DNA from: Acidobacteriota bacterium
GTDB taxonomy: Bacteria > Acidobacteriota > Terriglobia > Terriglobales > Acidobacteriaceae
NCBI GenBank assembly: GCA_021778875.1
Contig: JAJYBT010000131.1
Coordinates: 1-6,843 of the forward strand
Length of the DNA stretch: 6,843 nt
Reading direction: 5' to 3'
The position numbers and the translations under genes were made by a program. Below are positions 1-6,835 of this stretch, in pieces. The notes under the pieces are model-generated. The model was not told where the DNA came from and made no database searches. It saw only the letters and a list, made by a program, of their open reading frames with translations. Each line of letters begins with the position of its first letter. Position 1 is the first letter of the stretch.

Positions 1-494
1 AGGCGGGCAATCCAGTCGTCGTAATCCTTGACCGAGGTAAAGCTGAGCGCCGCCACAAGCCGCGGATACTCGGCGTAGATGCCGCCCATCTGGTTGACGG
101 GCATCTCCCAGGGCTTGAATTCGGACTCCTCCTGATCGTCTGCGAACTTGCGCAGGAGCAGTTCGCGGCTGATCTTCTCCTGGTCCGTGAAGCCGGTGGG
201 ATCGATGGCGGCAAGCCGCATGAGAAGGTCCTGCTCGCGGGCGAGCCAGTCATTGACGGCACGAACGGAGTAGTCCGTGATCCTGTTGTTGAAGCGCTTG
301 TCGCCAATCACAGAGGCGAATTCGGGCGAGTGCTCCAGCGATGACTGCCAGTACTCCTGGAAAAGATCATTGAGGGCCTTGCGGCGATCGTCGAGCGAAG
401 CGGGGGGCTGCGACTGCGCATGGAGAGCCGGCGCAAAGCCGGGCAGCAGCAGGACGGACGAACAGAGGGCGGCAAAGAGATATCTCTTGAGCAC
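1..494 (-). CDS. DUF885 family exported protein, N-terminal 164 codons (cut by window edge)
   Basis: The gene begins at a GTG codon (494-492) and runs off the left edge, so only the N-terminal part is visible. Residues 1 to about 26 form a signal peptide: Lys-Arg near the start, a hydrophobic stretch (LFAALCSSVLLL), and a likely cleavage near LHA-QSQ. The mature part matches the start of the DUF885 family: LFQEYWQSSLEHSPEFASVIG (residues 44-64), RITDYS (71-76), and the conserved stretch MPVNQMGGIYAEYP (131-144) followed by DYDDWIAR. Family members are usually near 600 residues and carry a HExxH-like metallopeptidase-type motif in the C-terminal half, which lies outside this window. The function is not established; an exported peptidase-like enzyme is the usual guess. 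GTG is chosen as start because a GAAAGGA Shine-Dalgarno sequence (507-501) lies six bases upstream; an in-frame TTG overlaps that site. It lies 152 bp downstream of the regulator gene on the same strand. Confidence 0.85.
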   Translation of the reverse strand, partial: MLKRYLFAALCSSVLLLPGFAPALHAQSQPPASLDDRRKALNDLFQEYWQSSLEHSPEFASVIGDKRFNNRITDYSVRAVNDWLAREQDLLMRLAAIDPTGFTDQEKISRELLLRKFADDQEESEFKPWEMPVNQMGGIYAEYPRLVAALSFTSVKDYDDWIAR

Positions 495-500
495 AGCGGG

Positions 501-507
501 TCCTTTC
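501..507 (-). promoter_or_regulatory. Shine-Dalgarno site deciding the GTG start of the DUF885 gene
   Basis: On the minus strand GAAAGGA lies six bases before the GTG at 494. It supports GTG over the upstream in-frame TTG, which overlaps this site. Confidence 0.6.
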
Positions 508-646
508 AACGCGATCGGCCGCAGGTAGAGCGGGCCGAAGAGATCGGCGGTTGAACAGCCTTCCCGTTGAGTGTAGAGCAAGAGGCGTGCAGGCCGCAGC
601 GCGGGCAGCCGGTACGAGGACTGGCGTGGATTGCAGCGGCACGAGC

Positions 647-1582
647 CTATCGCAAGGACATCCCCTCGTGGCTGAGGATGCGATAGAGGGTGGAACGGCT
701 GATGCGTAACTGCCGAGCTGCGCGCAGCTTGTTACCGCGATTCAGATTGAGGACATGCTGCACGTGGCGCAGGATAAATGCGTTCAGGGTGAGGTCTTCC
801 GGCTGCGAGAGCGGCCCGGCTGCTGGGTTCAGGCTGGATGCATAAAAGATGGGAAGGTCTCTCCCGTGGATGATGCCATTGTCGGCCTGGAGCAGGGCAG
901 CTTCAAGCGTGCTGCCGAGTTCTCGCGCGTTGCCCGGCCATTCATGCTGCAGCAGGCATGCCAGAGCGTCTGGCGCGAGCGTGACCGGCCTGCGCTGATA
1001 GCGGGCACACAGGCGGCCCAGAAGTGCATGCGCAAGCGGGACAATATCCTCCTGGCGCTGCCGCAGCGGAGGAATGCAGAATCGCACGGGGGTGAGGCGG
1101 AGGGCCAGGTCCGGCAGCATCTGCCCATGATGCGCAAGTTCTCGCAGAGAGGTCTGCGAGGATGCGACGAGAATCGAGCGGCCCGCGGGATGACGGTGCA
1201 GGGACTTGAGTATGCCCAGCAACTGACGCTGTTCCGAGGCATGCAGCAGGTCAACGCGGTCGAGATAGAGGAATCCGCTGAGCGCCGAGTCGGCTGCGCC
1301 AGCCAGCCACTCTCGCGCGTCGCGACGCTGAAAGTCGGTGTGCGCCAGCGCGGAGCGCCTGTGCAGAAGCCGCGCCAGTGTGTGCTTGCCGACTCCTTGT
1401 TCGCCTTCGATGAGAGCGAGTTGCAGATGAGGAGCCACCACCTTCGCCAGCGTGAGCAGTTTGCGCCAGGCCGCGCTGACGGCCACAATCTGCATGGATG
1501 GAGACGGCTCAGCAGGCACCAGCCTCAGCCCGGAAACGGGGGATTGCGGCTGCAACTGGGCAGCTGTCTGCATGGTGCTCAA
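647..1582 (-). CDS. Fis/NtrC-family transcriptional regulator with degenerate sigma-54 (AAA+) domain
   Basis: This 311-residue protein has the layout of a bacterial enhancer-binding protein without a receiver domain: about 30 N-terminal residues, an AAA+ domain (about 30-245), and a C-terminal Fis helix-turn-helix (about 266-308, GNKLRAARQLRISRSTLYRI). Visible motifs are Walker A GEQGVGKHT (60-68), a Walker B-like GFLYLDRVDLL (103-113), PPLRQRQEDI (171-180, the usual PPLRERxEDI), and WPGNARELGSTLE (215-227, the usual WPGNVREL). Two key elements are missing. The ESELFGHxxGAFTGA segment that contacts sigma-54 is absent, with about 42 residues between the Walker A Lys and Walker B Asp where roughly 65 is usual. 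The Walker B acidic pair is Asp-Arg instead of Asp-Glu. It is therefore likely a DNA-binding regulator that does not remodel sigma-54, comparable in principle to TyrR. The start may be TTG at 1582 (AAGGAGG four bases upstream) or ATG at 1573 (13 bases downstream of AAGGAGG). It follows the adaptor/ATPase pair on the same strand, beyond a terminator, so it may regulate them; this is inference. Confidence 0.85.
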   Translation of the reverse strand: MSTMQTAAQLQPQSPVSGLRLVPAEPSPSMQIVAVSAAWRKLLTLAKVVAPHLQLALIEGEQGVGKHTLARLLHRRSALAHTDFQRRDAREWLAGAADSALSGFLYLDRVDLLHASEQRQLLGILKSLHRHPAGRSILVASSQTSLRELAHHGQMLPDLALRLTPVRFCIPPLRQRQEDIVPLAHALLGRLCARYQRRPVTLAPDALACLLQHEWPGNARELGSTLEAALLQADNGIIHGRDLPIFYASSLNPAAGPLSQPEDLTLNAFILRHVQHVLNLNRGNKLRAARQLRISRSTLYRILSHEGMSLR

Positions 1583-1586
1583 TGTG

Positions 1587-1593
1587 CCTCCTT
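1587..1593 (-). promoter_or_regulatory. Strong Shine-Dalgarno site of the regulator gene
   Basis: AAGGAGG on the minus strand, ending four bases before TTG (1582) and 13 bases before ATG (1573). The first spacing is a little short and the second a little long, so the start codon is not settled; the protein differs by three residues only. Confidence 0.6.
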
Positions 1594-1642
1594 GGCCCGC
1601 GTGTCTGGCAATGGGCCTTCAGAGTGCTCATCGGCGGCGGCT

Positions 1643-1680
1643 AAAAAAGCATGAGCCGGAGAGAGGCGAATCTCTCCGGC
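1643..1680 (-). terminator. Rho-independent terminator after the ABC ATPase gene
   Basis: A perfect 10-bp inverted repeat (GCCGGAGAGA at 1655-1664, TCTCTCCGGC at 1671-1680) with a six-base loop lies about 25 bp after the ATPase stop codon. On the minus strand it is followed by six bases and then a run of six T (1648-1643). The T-run starts a little late for a textbook terminator. The plus-strand side has no T-run, so it acts only for leftward transcription. It separates the adaptor/ATPase transcript from the regulator gene, although read-through is possible. Confidence 0.7.
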
Positions 1681-1704
1681 CCGAATACCCCGAAGTGGGA
1701 ATGC

Positions 1705-2475
1705 TTAGTTCTGCGCGACGGTCTTGCGGAAGCGCCTGGACGGCTCGTCGGAGAAGATTTGGCCGTCGCGGATGTGCACCACGCGATGCGCGTAGTCCGC
1801 GATATCGGGCTCGTGGGTGACGAGCACGATGGTGTTGCCCCCGGCGTGCAGCTGGTCAAACAGAGACATGATCTCGATGCCGGTTTTAGAGTCCAGGTTT
1901 CCGGTGGGCTCGTCCGCGAGGATGATGGAAGGCTTGTTGACGAGGGCACGGGCGATGGCCACGCGCTGCCGCTGACCGCCGGAGAGCTCATTGGGCTTGT
2001 GGTACATGCGGCTTTCAAGGCCAACGTTGGCGAGGGACTGCTTGGCGCGCTCAATGCGCTCGGACGCCGGAGTGCCGTTGTAGATGAGGGGCAGCTCGAC
2101 GTTGTGCAGCGAGGTGGCGCGGGCCAGCAGGTTGAAGGTCTGGAAGACGAAGCCGATCTCCTTGTTGCGGATGCGCGCCAGCTCGTCGTCATCGAGCTCG
2201 CTGACGAGCTGGCCGTTGAGCCAGTAGCGCCCCTTGGACGGCGTGTCGAGGCAGCCGATGAGATTCATGAGCGTGGACTTGCCGGAGCCGGACGGGCCCA
2301 TGATGGCGACGTACTCGTTGTGCTTGATGCGCAGGGAGACGCCGCGCAGCGCCTGCACCTGCTGCTCCGAACCCATGTCATAGGTGCGCCACAGATCTTC
2401 AACGACGATGACATCGCTGTTGGCCGGTCCCGTCTGCTGTTCATCGACTGTGGTGCTGATTGTGTTCAGAGCCAT
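1705..2475 (-). CDS. ABC transporter ATP-binding protein, MacB/LolD type
   Basis: This 256-residue cytoplasmic ATPase powers a membrane transporter by ATP hydrolysis. All nucleotide-binding motifs are intact: Walker [10 protein letters not shown] (60-68), Q-loop Gln at 112 (FVFQTFNLL), signature LSGGQRQR (164-171), Walker B IILADEP (184-190) with catalytic Glu 189, D-loop NLDS (193-196), and switch His 221 (VTHE). The strings [18 protein letters not shown] and [10 protein letters not shown] are typical of the MacB/LolD/FtsE group of type VII (mechanotransmission) systems. It is a stand-alone ATPase with no fused FtsX-like permease domain, unlike true MacB at about 650 residues. The start ATG at 2475 is preferred over an in-frame ATG at 2508 because AAAGGA (2491-2486) lies 10 bases upstream and the extra 11 residues fit no family pattern. 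It follows the adaptor gene by 100 bp and is probably co-transcribed. Substrate could be a macrolide-like compound, lipoprotein or other envelope molecule; the sequence does not say. Confidence 0.93.
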   Translation of the reverse strand: MALNTISTTVDEQQTGPANSDVIVVEDLWRTYDMGSEQQVQALRGVSLRIKHNEYVAIMGPSGSGKSTLMNLIGCLDTPSKGRYWLNGQLVSELDDDELARIRNKEIGFVFQTFNLLARATSLHNVELPLIYNGTPASERIERAKQSLANVGLESRMYHKPNELSGGQRQRVAIARALVNKPSIILADEPTGNLDSKTGIEIMSLFDQLHAGGNTIVLVTHEPDIADYAHRVVHIRDGQIFSDEPSRRFRKTVAQN

Positions 2476-2575
2476 CGGAGTTTCATCCTTTGTCTGCCGT
2501 CTGGGCATTGGTGTTGAGTTTGGAGCCGGTCTGCTGCGCCGTTCTCCGCTGTTTCCGCGCTGAGCGTGCTGCTGC

Positions 2576-3946
2576 TCAGGAGTTGCCGGGCGGCGGAGTG
2601 GCCGCGGGGGTCTTCTCCTGCTTGAGCAGTGCGCCGTCCTTCAGCACGCGCAAGGTCTTGTAGGGGCCGGTGACGATCTCCTGGCCTTCCTGCAGGCCGG
2701 AGAGCACCTCCATATCCGTGGCGCCGGTGATGCCGGTGGTCACGGGAACAAACTTGGCGCGGCGCCGGCCGTGCTCATCCTTGGAGACGACAAAGACGCC
2801 CTGCTGCGGCGTGGCGTTTGCACTTGCCGTGGATGCCGCCTCCACCTTGCCATTGCCGCCGGCGGCCGGAGGCGCGTACATGGTGAGGGCCTGGATGGGC
2901 AGCGCAAGCACACTGTTCTTGTGCGCGGTGGTGATCTTGGCGGTGGTGGAGAGGCCGGGGCGCAGATCGCCGGATGGGCTGTCGAGCGTGACGATGACCT
3001 TGAAGTCCTTGGCCTCTTCCGTGCCCGTGGTGGACTGCGATGTGGCCACGCCGGTGGAGCGGAGCAGCGCCTGATCGCCAACGAGGGTGACGTGGCCCTT
3101 GAAGACCTTGCCGGGCAACGCATCGACGGTGACATCCGCGGGCTGGCCCAGCTTGATGTTGACGATGTCGGTCTCGTCCACCTTGACTTCCGCGGTGATG
3201 ACGCTCATATCGGCCAGCGTCATGAGCGTGGAGCCTTCCGCATTCTGGATGCCTTCGACGACCGTTTCGCCTTCGCGAATGGGCTCGTTGGTCACGATGC
3301 CGTCAAACGGCGCGACGGCGATGGTGCGGTTGAGGAGGTCCTGATTGGCGCGGAGTGTGGCCTCCTGGGTCTTCAAGTGCCCGCGTTGGGAGGCAGTGTT
3401 GGCCCGGGCCTGATTCAGGCCGGCCTCGGCCTGCGCCAGGGACGCCACATCGGTGTCATAGGCAGCCTTTTTCGCGTCGTAGTCCTGCTTAGCCATAATG
3501 CCTGCCTGATACAAAGCCTGCGCCCGGTTCCAGTCCAGCTTCTTCTGCTCCAGATCGGCCTTGGCGTGCTCGACGTTGGCCTCGGAGGTTTTCTCCGCGG
3601 CTACGTAGGAGGCAATGTCGGTCTTGGCCGCGGAGATGGCGGCCTCCTGCCCGTGGACGGATGCCTCCTGCTGCACGTTCTCAATAGTGGCGACGACCTC
3701 TCCCTGCTTGACCCGATCCCCCTCCTTTACGTAAAGGTGGGTGACGCGTCCCATGGCGGTTGCGCCAAGATTGACGTAGGTCTTGGGCTTGATCTGGCCC
3801 GTTCCGCTCACCACGGTGGAAAGATCTTCGCGCGTAACCTTGGCGGTAAGGACCTTGGTGTAGCCCGACTGCTGCTTGTAGACCATGAAGCCGACAATGC
3901 CAGCAAGCACAACAACGGCGAGAACAATCAAAAGGATCTTCTTCAT
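2576..3946 (-). CDS. Periplasmic adaptor subunit of an efflux/ABC export system (MacA/HlyD family)
   Basis: This 456-residue membrane-fusion protein would link an inner-membrane transporter to an outer-membrane channel. Residues 1-26 hold Lys-Lys and one hydrophobic segment ([20 protein letters not shown]), a signal anchor without a lipobox. The next parts follow the family order: first lipoyl half (about 56-90, [24 protein letters not shown]), an Ala/Gln/Lys/Glu-rich alpha-helical hairpin (about 91-206), second lipoyl half (about 207-230, [18 protein letters not shown]), beta-barrel (about 245-340), and membrane-proximal domain (about 345-445). The C-terminus is short and rich in Pro and Ala. 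MacA is usually near 370 residues; the extra length comes from a longer hairpin, a low-complexity Ala/Gly/Ser/Thr insert (about 359-380) and the tail. The Shine-Dalgarno is weak (GGAG 12 bases upstream), but the signal anchor fixes the start. It is the first gene of a probable two-gene operon with the ABC ATPase, which argues for a MacAB-like rather than an RND partner. Confidence 0.9.
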   Translation of the reverse strand: MKKILLIVLAVVVLAGIVGFMVYKQQSGYTKVLTAKVTREDLSTVVSGTGQIKPKTYVNLGATAMGRVTHLYVKEGDRVKQGEVVATIENVQQEASVHGQEAAISAAKTDIASYVAAEKTSEANVEHAKADLEQKKLDWNRAQALYQAGIMAKQDYDAKKAAYDTDVASLAQAEAGLNQARANTASQRGHLKTQEATLRANQDLLNRTIAVAPFDGIVTNEPIREGETVVEGIQNAEGSTLMTLADMSVITAEVKVDETDIVNIKLGQPADVTVDALPGKVFKGHVTLVGDQALLRSTGVATSQSTTGTEEAKDFKVIVTLDSPSGDLRPGLSTTAKITTAHKNSVLALPIQALTMYAPPAAGGNGKVEAASTASANATPQQGVFVVSKDEHGRRRAKFVPVTTGITGATDMEVLSGLQEGQEIVTGPYKTLRVLKDGALLKQEKTPAATPPPGNS

Positions 3947-4016
3947 TGACGATGCGCGCTCCGGGTCTCCTATGCCAGTTTACGCAACATGCGATGCCGT
4001 AGTTCCCGGCAGTCGC

Positions 4017-4053
4017 GTTCCCTGATTTTGCCCGGGCTTGCCAGACAGGGAAC
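4017..4053. repeat. Near-concentric inverted repeat, candidate operator
   Basis: Perfect 8-bp arms GTTCCCTG (4017-4024) and CAGGGAAC (4046-4053) are separated by 21 bp. The spacer contains an 8-bp palindrome, GCCCGGGC (4030-4037), whose centre is within two bases of the centre of the arms. A third copy of GTTCCC stands at 4002-4007. The arm spacing of 29 bp centre to centre is close to three helical turns, which would suit a dimer or dimer pair on one face of DNA. It lies 71 bp upstream of the adaptor start codon. Whether a protein binds it is not known. Confidence 0.4.
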
Positions 4054-4261
4054 ATCTCCATTTTGCTCCCCGGCAGGCACGAGAGAACCGCCGAAAAGTT
4101 CGCAACGGAGATATTGCGCTTGTTTCTAAAGACGAAAGTATGCCACGGAAGGACTCAGTTTCTGCGAATTGTGGTGCCGGATAGGCGAGGGGCAGGGGAT
4201 TGACCTGCTTACCTTTACGGGACAGTGGCGTCCAAGCAGCATCCAAAAGCGCGCGGATACC

Positions 4262-4290
4262 TTGCTCAGTACTATCGGGAACCGTAAAAT
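4262..4290 (+). promoter_or_regulatory. Sigma-70-like promoter for the GWxTD gene
   Basis: TTGCTC (4262-4267) and TAAAAT (4285-4290) are separated by 17 bp. The -10 element matches five of six consensus bases and the -35 three of six, with the ideal spacing. Transcription would start near 4297, giving an unusually short leader of about 12 bases that still includes the Shine-Dalgarno AGGAG. Confidence 0.5.
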
Positions 4291-4300
4291 AAGGCATCGC

Positions 4301-4305
4301 AGGAG
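4301..4305 (+). promoter_or_regulatory. Shine-Dalgarno site of the GWxTD gene
   Basis: AGGAG lies three bases before TTG (4309) and 12 bases before ATG (4318). Neither spacing is ideal, so the start codon is uncertain; both give an N-terminal signal peptide. Confidence 0.5.
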
Positions 4306-4308
4306 TTT

Positions 4309-6048
4309 TTGAAGTCCATGATCCTTAACGGCCGTACGTTTCTCCTTGTCGCACTTGGTTGCGGCTTGGTTGTAGTCCCAGCAAACCGGGTTCGGGCGCA
4401 GCAGTCCTCAGACCCCTCTGCCCAAGCCCAGCAGGCAACCGACCAAGACCAGCAAGTGGATCCGCTCAAGCGTCCACGGAGTGACAAAGAGAGGTTTGCG
4501 GCTCAAAAGGCCGTGCGGCAGGAGCTGAAAGGCGCCTACAAGACCTGGCTGGATCAGGACGTTGCCTACATCATCACGGATGAGGAAAGGAAGGCCTTCA
4601 GGAACCTGAGCAACGATGAAGAGCGCGAAGCCTTTATCGAGCAGTTCTGGCAGCGCCGCAATCCCAATCCGGATTCGCCGGAGAACGAGTTCCGCGAGGA
4701 GCACTACCGGCGCATTGCGTACGCCAATGAGCACTATGCGGCGGGCAAGCCCGGCTGGAAGACAGACCGCGGCCATATCTATATTGCCTACGGCCCGCCG
4801 GACTCGATTGACTCGCACCCCTCGGGCGGTAACTACGAGCGCCCCATGGATGAGGGCGGCGGTGAAACCTCGACCTTTCCGTTTGAGGTCTGGCACTATC
4901 GCTATCTGCCGGACATCGGCGAGAACATCGATATTGAGTTCGTCGACACCTGCATGTGCGGCGACTATCACTTCACCATCGACCGCAGCGAAAAGGACGC
5001 GCTGCTGCACGTGCCGGGCGCGGGCCTGACCCAGTGGGAGCAGATGGGTATGTCCAACAAGGCGGATCGCTTCAAGGGCGGATTTGAGAACCTTGGAACC
5101 GGACCGATGTCGACCTCGCAATCGTCGAAGCAGTTCGACCGGATTGAGCTGGCCGCCAAGCTGTTTGCCCCGCCGCCGATCAAGTTCAAGGACCTTGAGA
5201 GCTTCATGTCGGAGCACAAGCTGCTGAGCGGGCCGGTCTTCCCGTTCGACGTGCGCACCGATTTTGTGAAGGTGACGGCCAACACCGTGCTGGTGCCGAT
5301 CACTCTGCAGATGAAGAACCGCGATATCACCTTTGTGACGCGCAACGGCGTGGCCAAGGGCGTGGTGAACATCCTGGGCAGGGTCACCACGATTACGCAC
5401 AAGACTGTGCAGACCTTTGAGGACACGGTCGAGGTGGAGCAGCCGGCTGAGTTGCTGGAGAAGTCTCTGGATCGGGAGTCCGTGTACTGGAAGGCCCTGC
5501 CGCTGGTGCCCGGCCTGTACCGACTCGATATTGCGATCAAGGACGTGAACAATCCGGACCATCTGGGCATTTACGGTCGCGCCCTGAATGTGCCGGAGTT
5601 TCATGATGAAAAGCTGGCCACGTCGAGCCTGATTCTGGCGGACAAGATGGGCGCGGTCGATTCGCACGCCATTGGCAGCGGCAACTTCGTGATCGGCAAT
5701 ACGTTCATCCGGCCCCGCGTGAGCCCGAATCCGGCTACTCCGGTTAGCTTCAAGCGGACGCAGGAGTTGAACTTCTGGATGCAGGTCTACAATCTCGGCA
5801 TCAACGATGCAACCAAAAGTAACGAGGCGCAGGTTACTTACGAGATTATCGACACAACCAGCAACGCTGTTGTATTCCAGAAGCAGATGGATTCAAAGCA
5901 GTTGGGCGCGCACAGCGACCAGCTGACGGTGGAGAACAGCCTGCCGATGGCGGGTCTCCAGCCGGGCAAGTATAAGGTGATGATCAAGGTAAACGACGAA
6001 ATCTCGAAGCAGGAGATTGCACAGTCGGTACCTTTTGTCGTGGAATAG
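4309..6048 (+). CDS. Exported GWxTD domain-containing protein
   Basis: This 579-residue protein begins with a signal peptide (FLLVALGCGLVVVPANRVRA, then QQSS; probable cleavage near residue 30) and a Gln/Asp/Ser-rich linker (31-55). Residues about 70-165 form the family core: LDQDVAYIITDEERKAF, then FIEQFWQRRNPNPDSPENEF, ending in the signature PGWKTDRGHIYIAYGPPD with GWKTD at 149-153. A segment with two cysteines (DTCMCGDYHFTIDRSEKD, Cys 215 and 217) follows. The rest (about 280-579) looks beta-rich, ending in PGKYKVMIKVND and QSVPFVVE, resembling Ig-like or fibronectin-like strands. GWxTD proteins are frequent in Acidobacteria and some Bacteroidetes-related lineages, and their biochemical role is unknown. 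The translation start is either TTG 4309 (used here) or ATG 4318, differing by three residues. It is transcribed away from the adaptor gene and is followed on the same strand by a secreted carboxypeptidase-regulatory-like protein, perhaps a co-expressed partner. Confidence 0.9.
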   Translation: MKSMILNGRTFLLVALGCGLVVVPANRVRAQQSSDPSAQAQQATDQDQQVDPLKRPRSDKERFAAQKAVRQELKGAYKTWLDQDVAYIITDEERKAFRNLSNDEEREAFIEQFWQRRNPNPDSPENEFREEHYRRIAYANEHYAAGKPGWKTDRGHIYIAYGPPDSIDSHPSGGNYERPMDEGGGETSTFPFEVWHYRYLPDIGENIDIEFVDTCMCGDYHFTIDRSEKDALLHVPGAGLTQWEQMGMSNKADRFKGGFENLGTGPMSTSQSSKQFDRIELAAKLFAPPPIKFKDLESFMSEHKLLSGPVFPFDVRTDFVKVTANTVLVPITLQMKNRDITFVTRNGVAKGVVNILGRVTTITHKTVQTFEDTVEVEQPAELLEKSLDRESVYWKALPLVPGLYRLDIAIKDVNNPDHLGIYGRALNVPEFHDEKLATSSLILADKMGAVDSHAIGSGNFVIGNTFIRPRVSPNPATPVSFKRTQELNFWMQVYNLGINDATKSNEAQVTYEIIDTTSNAVVFQKQMDSKQLGAHSDQLTVENSLPMAGLQPGKYKVMIKVNDEISKQEIAQSVPFVVE

Positions 6049-6054
6049 TATGCA

Positions 6055-6103
6055 TCCCGCGCAGATGAGTTATCCGGCCCTAGATCGGAAAACACGCGCG
6101 GGA
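6055..6103 (+). repeat. Inverted repeat between the GWxTD gene and the next gene
   Basis: Arms TCCCGCGC (6055-6062) and GCGCGGGA (6096-6103) could pair as an 8-bp GC-rich stem. Inside, TCCG (6073-6076) and CGGA (6086-6089) could form a small second stem. It begins six bases after the GWxTD stop codon. There is no T-run after it, only ATTT, so it is a weak terminator candidate or an mRNA-stabilising or attenuating structure. Confidence 0.3.
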
Positions 6104-6157
6104 GCAATTTGCACCAGATTTGCCAGGGATGCCTCCGGGTCACGAATACGAGTGATG

Positions 6158-6835
6158 ATGCGCAGGCTCCATCTCGCCGTTTTCATCGTACTGATTGCTG
6201 TTGCGGGCGGTTCCGCGCGCGGAGCTGCTCCCGGGTCAGTGAGCGGGGTTGTGCGCGACTCCGCCGGCGTGCCGCAGATTGGCGCCGTGGTGCAACTGCT
6301 GCGCCCGGACCTGAGCGTTCTTGCCATCGTCTATACCGACAGCAAGGGACACTTCACCATTCCTACGGTGATGCCGGGCCACTATGCAGTGAAGGCCATG
6401 GCAACATCGTTTTTGCCGTCGCTGCGCGAAAACGTGCGCGTGCGCCACAGCACGGTCGTGAATCTGACACTGAATACGCTGTATGAGGTGATGCGGTGGC
6501 TGCCCGCGGAGCCGCGTGCGGCCAATGCGCAGAAGGACGACTGGGCATGGACGCTGCGGTCGGCTGCCAATCGGCCTCTGCTGCGCTGGCTGGAGGATGG
6601 CCCGCTGGTCGTCGTATCTGACGGATCCAGTGCGCGGCCCAAGGTGAAGGCGCGGCTGATGGCGACGGGCCAGGCCGGCACCTTTGGCGAGAGCGGAGAG
6701 CGTATTTCAGCGACGGTGGAGGATACGCCGTCTGATAGCCACGAGTTGCTGGCGCGGGTGGACTTTGCGCCTGGCACGGATGCAGGCATGGAGGCGATGG
6801 TAGGCTTCCGGCCGGATCTGGGCTTTGCTGGCTAG
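6158..6835 (+). CDS. Exported carboxypeptidase-regulatory-like domain protein
   Basis: This 225-residue reading frame starts with a signal peptide (MRRLHLAVFIVLIAVAGGSARGA, cleavage near residue 22). Residues about 26-105 match the carboxypeptidase D regulatory-like fold: GSVSGVVRDSAGVPQIGAVV, then YTDSKGHFTIPTVMPGHYAVKA, a beta-sandwich often found at the N-terminus of TonB-dependent receptors and other secreted proteins. A further stretch, DDWAWTLRSAANRPLLR (127-143), resembles a motif I associate with larger acidobacterial proteins of this type. No metal-binding peptidase residues are present, so it is not itself a carboxypeptidase. ATG 6158 is chosen because CGAG lies five bases upstream and the signal peptide begins there; ATG 6155 is equally possible, and an in-frame ATG at 6017 would overlap the GWxTD gene and spoil the signal peptide. 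The stop TAG (6833-6835) is only 8 bases from the window end. The frame may be complete or may be interrupted. Confidence 0.75.
   Translation: MRRLHLAVFIVLIAVAGGSARGAAPGSVSGVVRDSAGVPQIGAVVQLLRPDLSVLAIVYTDSKGHFTIPTVMPGHYAVKAMATSFLPSLRENVRVRHSTVVNLTLNTLYEVMRWLPAEPRAANAQKDDWAWTLRSAANRPLLRWLEDGPLVVVSDGSSARPKVKARLMATGQAGTFGESGERISATVEDTPSDSHELLARVDFAPGTDAGMEAMVGFRPDLGFAG

Larger units (their letters stand above)
3947..4308. other. Divergent intergenic region between adaptor and GWxTD genes
   Basis: This 362-bp stretch has no convincing gene. A 105-codon minus-strand frame (4297-3980) lacks a ribosome binding site and has no recognisable domain. The region holds a promoter facing right at 4262-4290 and an inverted repeat at 4017-4053. 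For the left-facing adaptor gene I found no convincing -35/-10 pair; the best -10-like string is TAAACT near 3975-3985 on the minus strand, without a matching -35. Confidence 0.6.

Noticed and set aside
570..598. Possible minus-strand promoter for the DUF885 gene (TACACT at 575-570)
   Set aside because: The -10-like string is acceptable, but the -35 position reads TGCGGC at the right spacing, too weak to call.
367..642. 91-codon minus-strand frame across the start of the DUF885 gene
   Set aside because: It is out of frame with the DUF885 coding sequence, which has the signal peptide, family motifs and ribosome binding site. The overlap is not plausible.
755..1654. 299-codon open frame on the plus strand opposite the regulator gene
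   Set aside because: It has no recognisable domain and no good ribosome binding site. It lies antisense to a gene with clear AAA+ and Fis motifs, and is a by-product of GC-rich codon use.
2771..3949. 392-codon open frame on the plus strand opposite the adaptor gene
   Set aside because: The translation is Gly/Leu/Val/Asp-rich without domain structure, and the opposite strand encodes a complete HlyD-type adaptor.
3980..4297. 105-codon minus-strand frame in the divergent intergenic region
   Set aside because: There is no Shine-Dalgarno before its ATG, no recognised domain or membrane segment, and it would overlap the rightward promoter and the inverted repeat.
4408..5667. 419-codon open frame on the minus strand opposite the GWxTD gene
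   Set aside because: The translation is rich in Arg, His, Leu and Val with no motif, and the sense strand carries a signal peptide and the GWxTD core.
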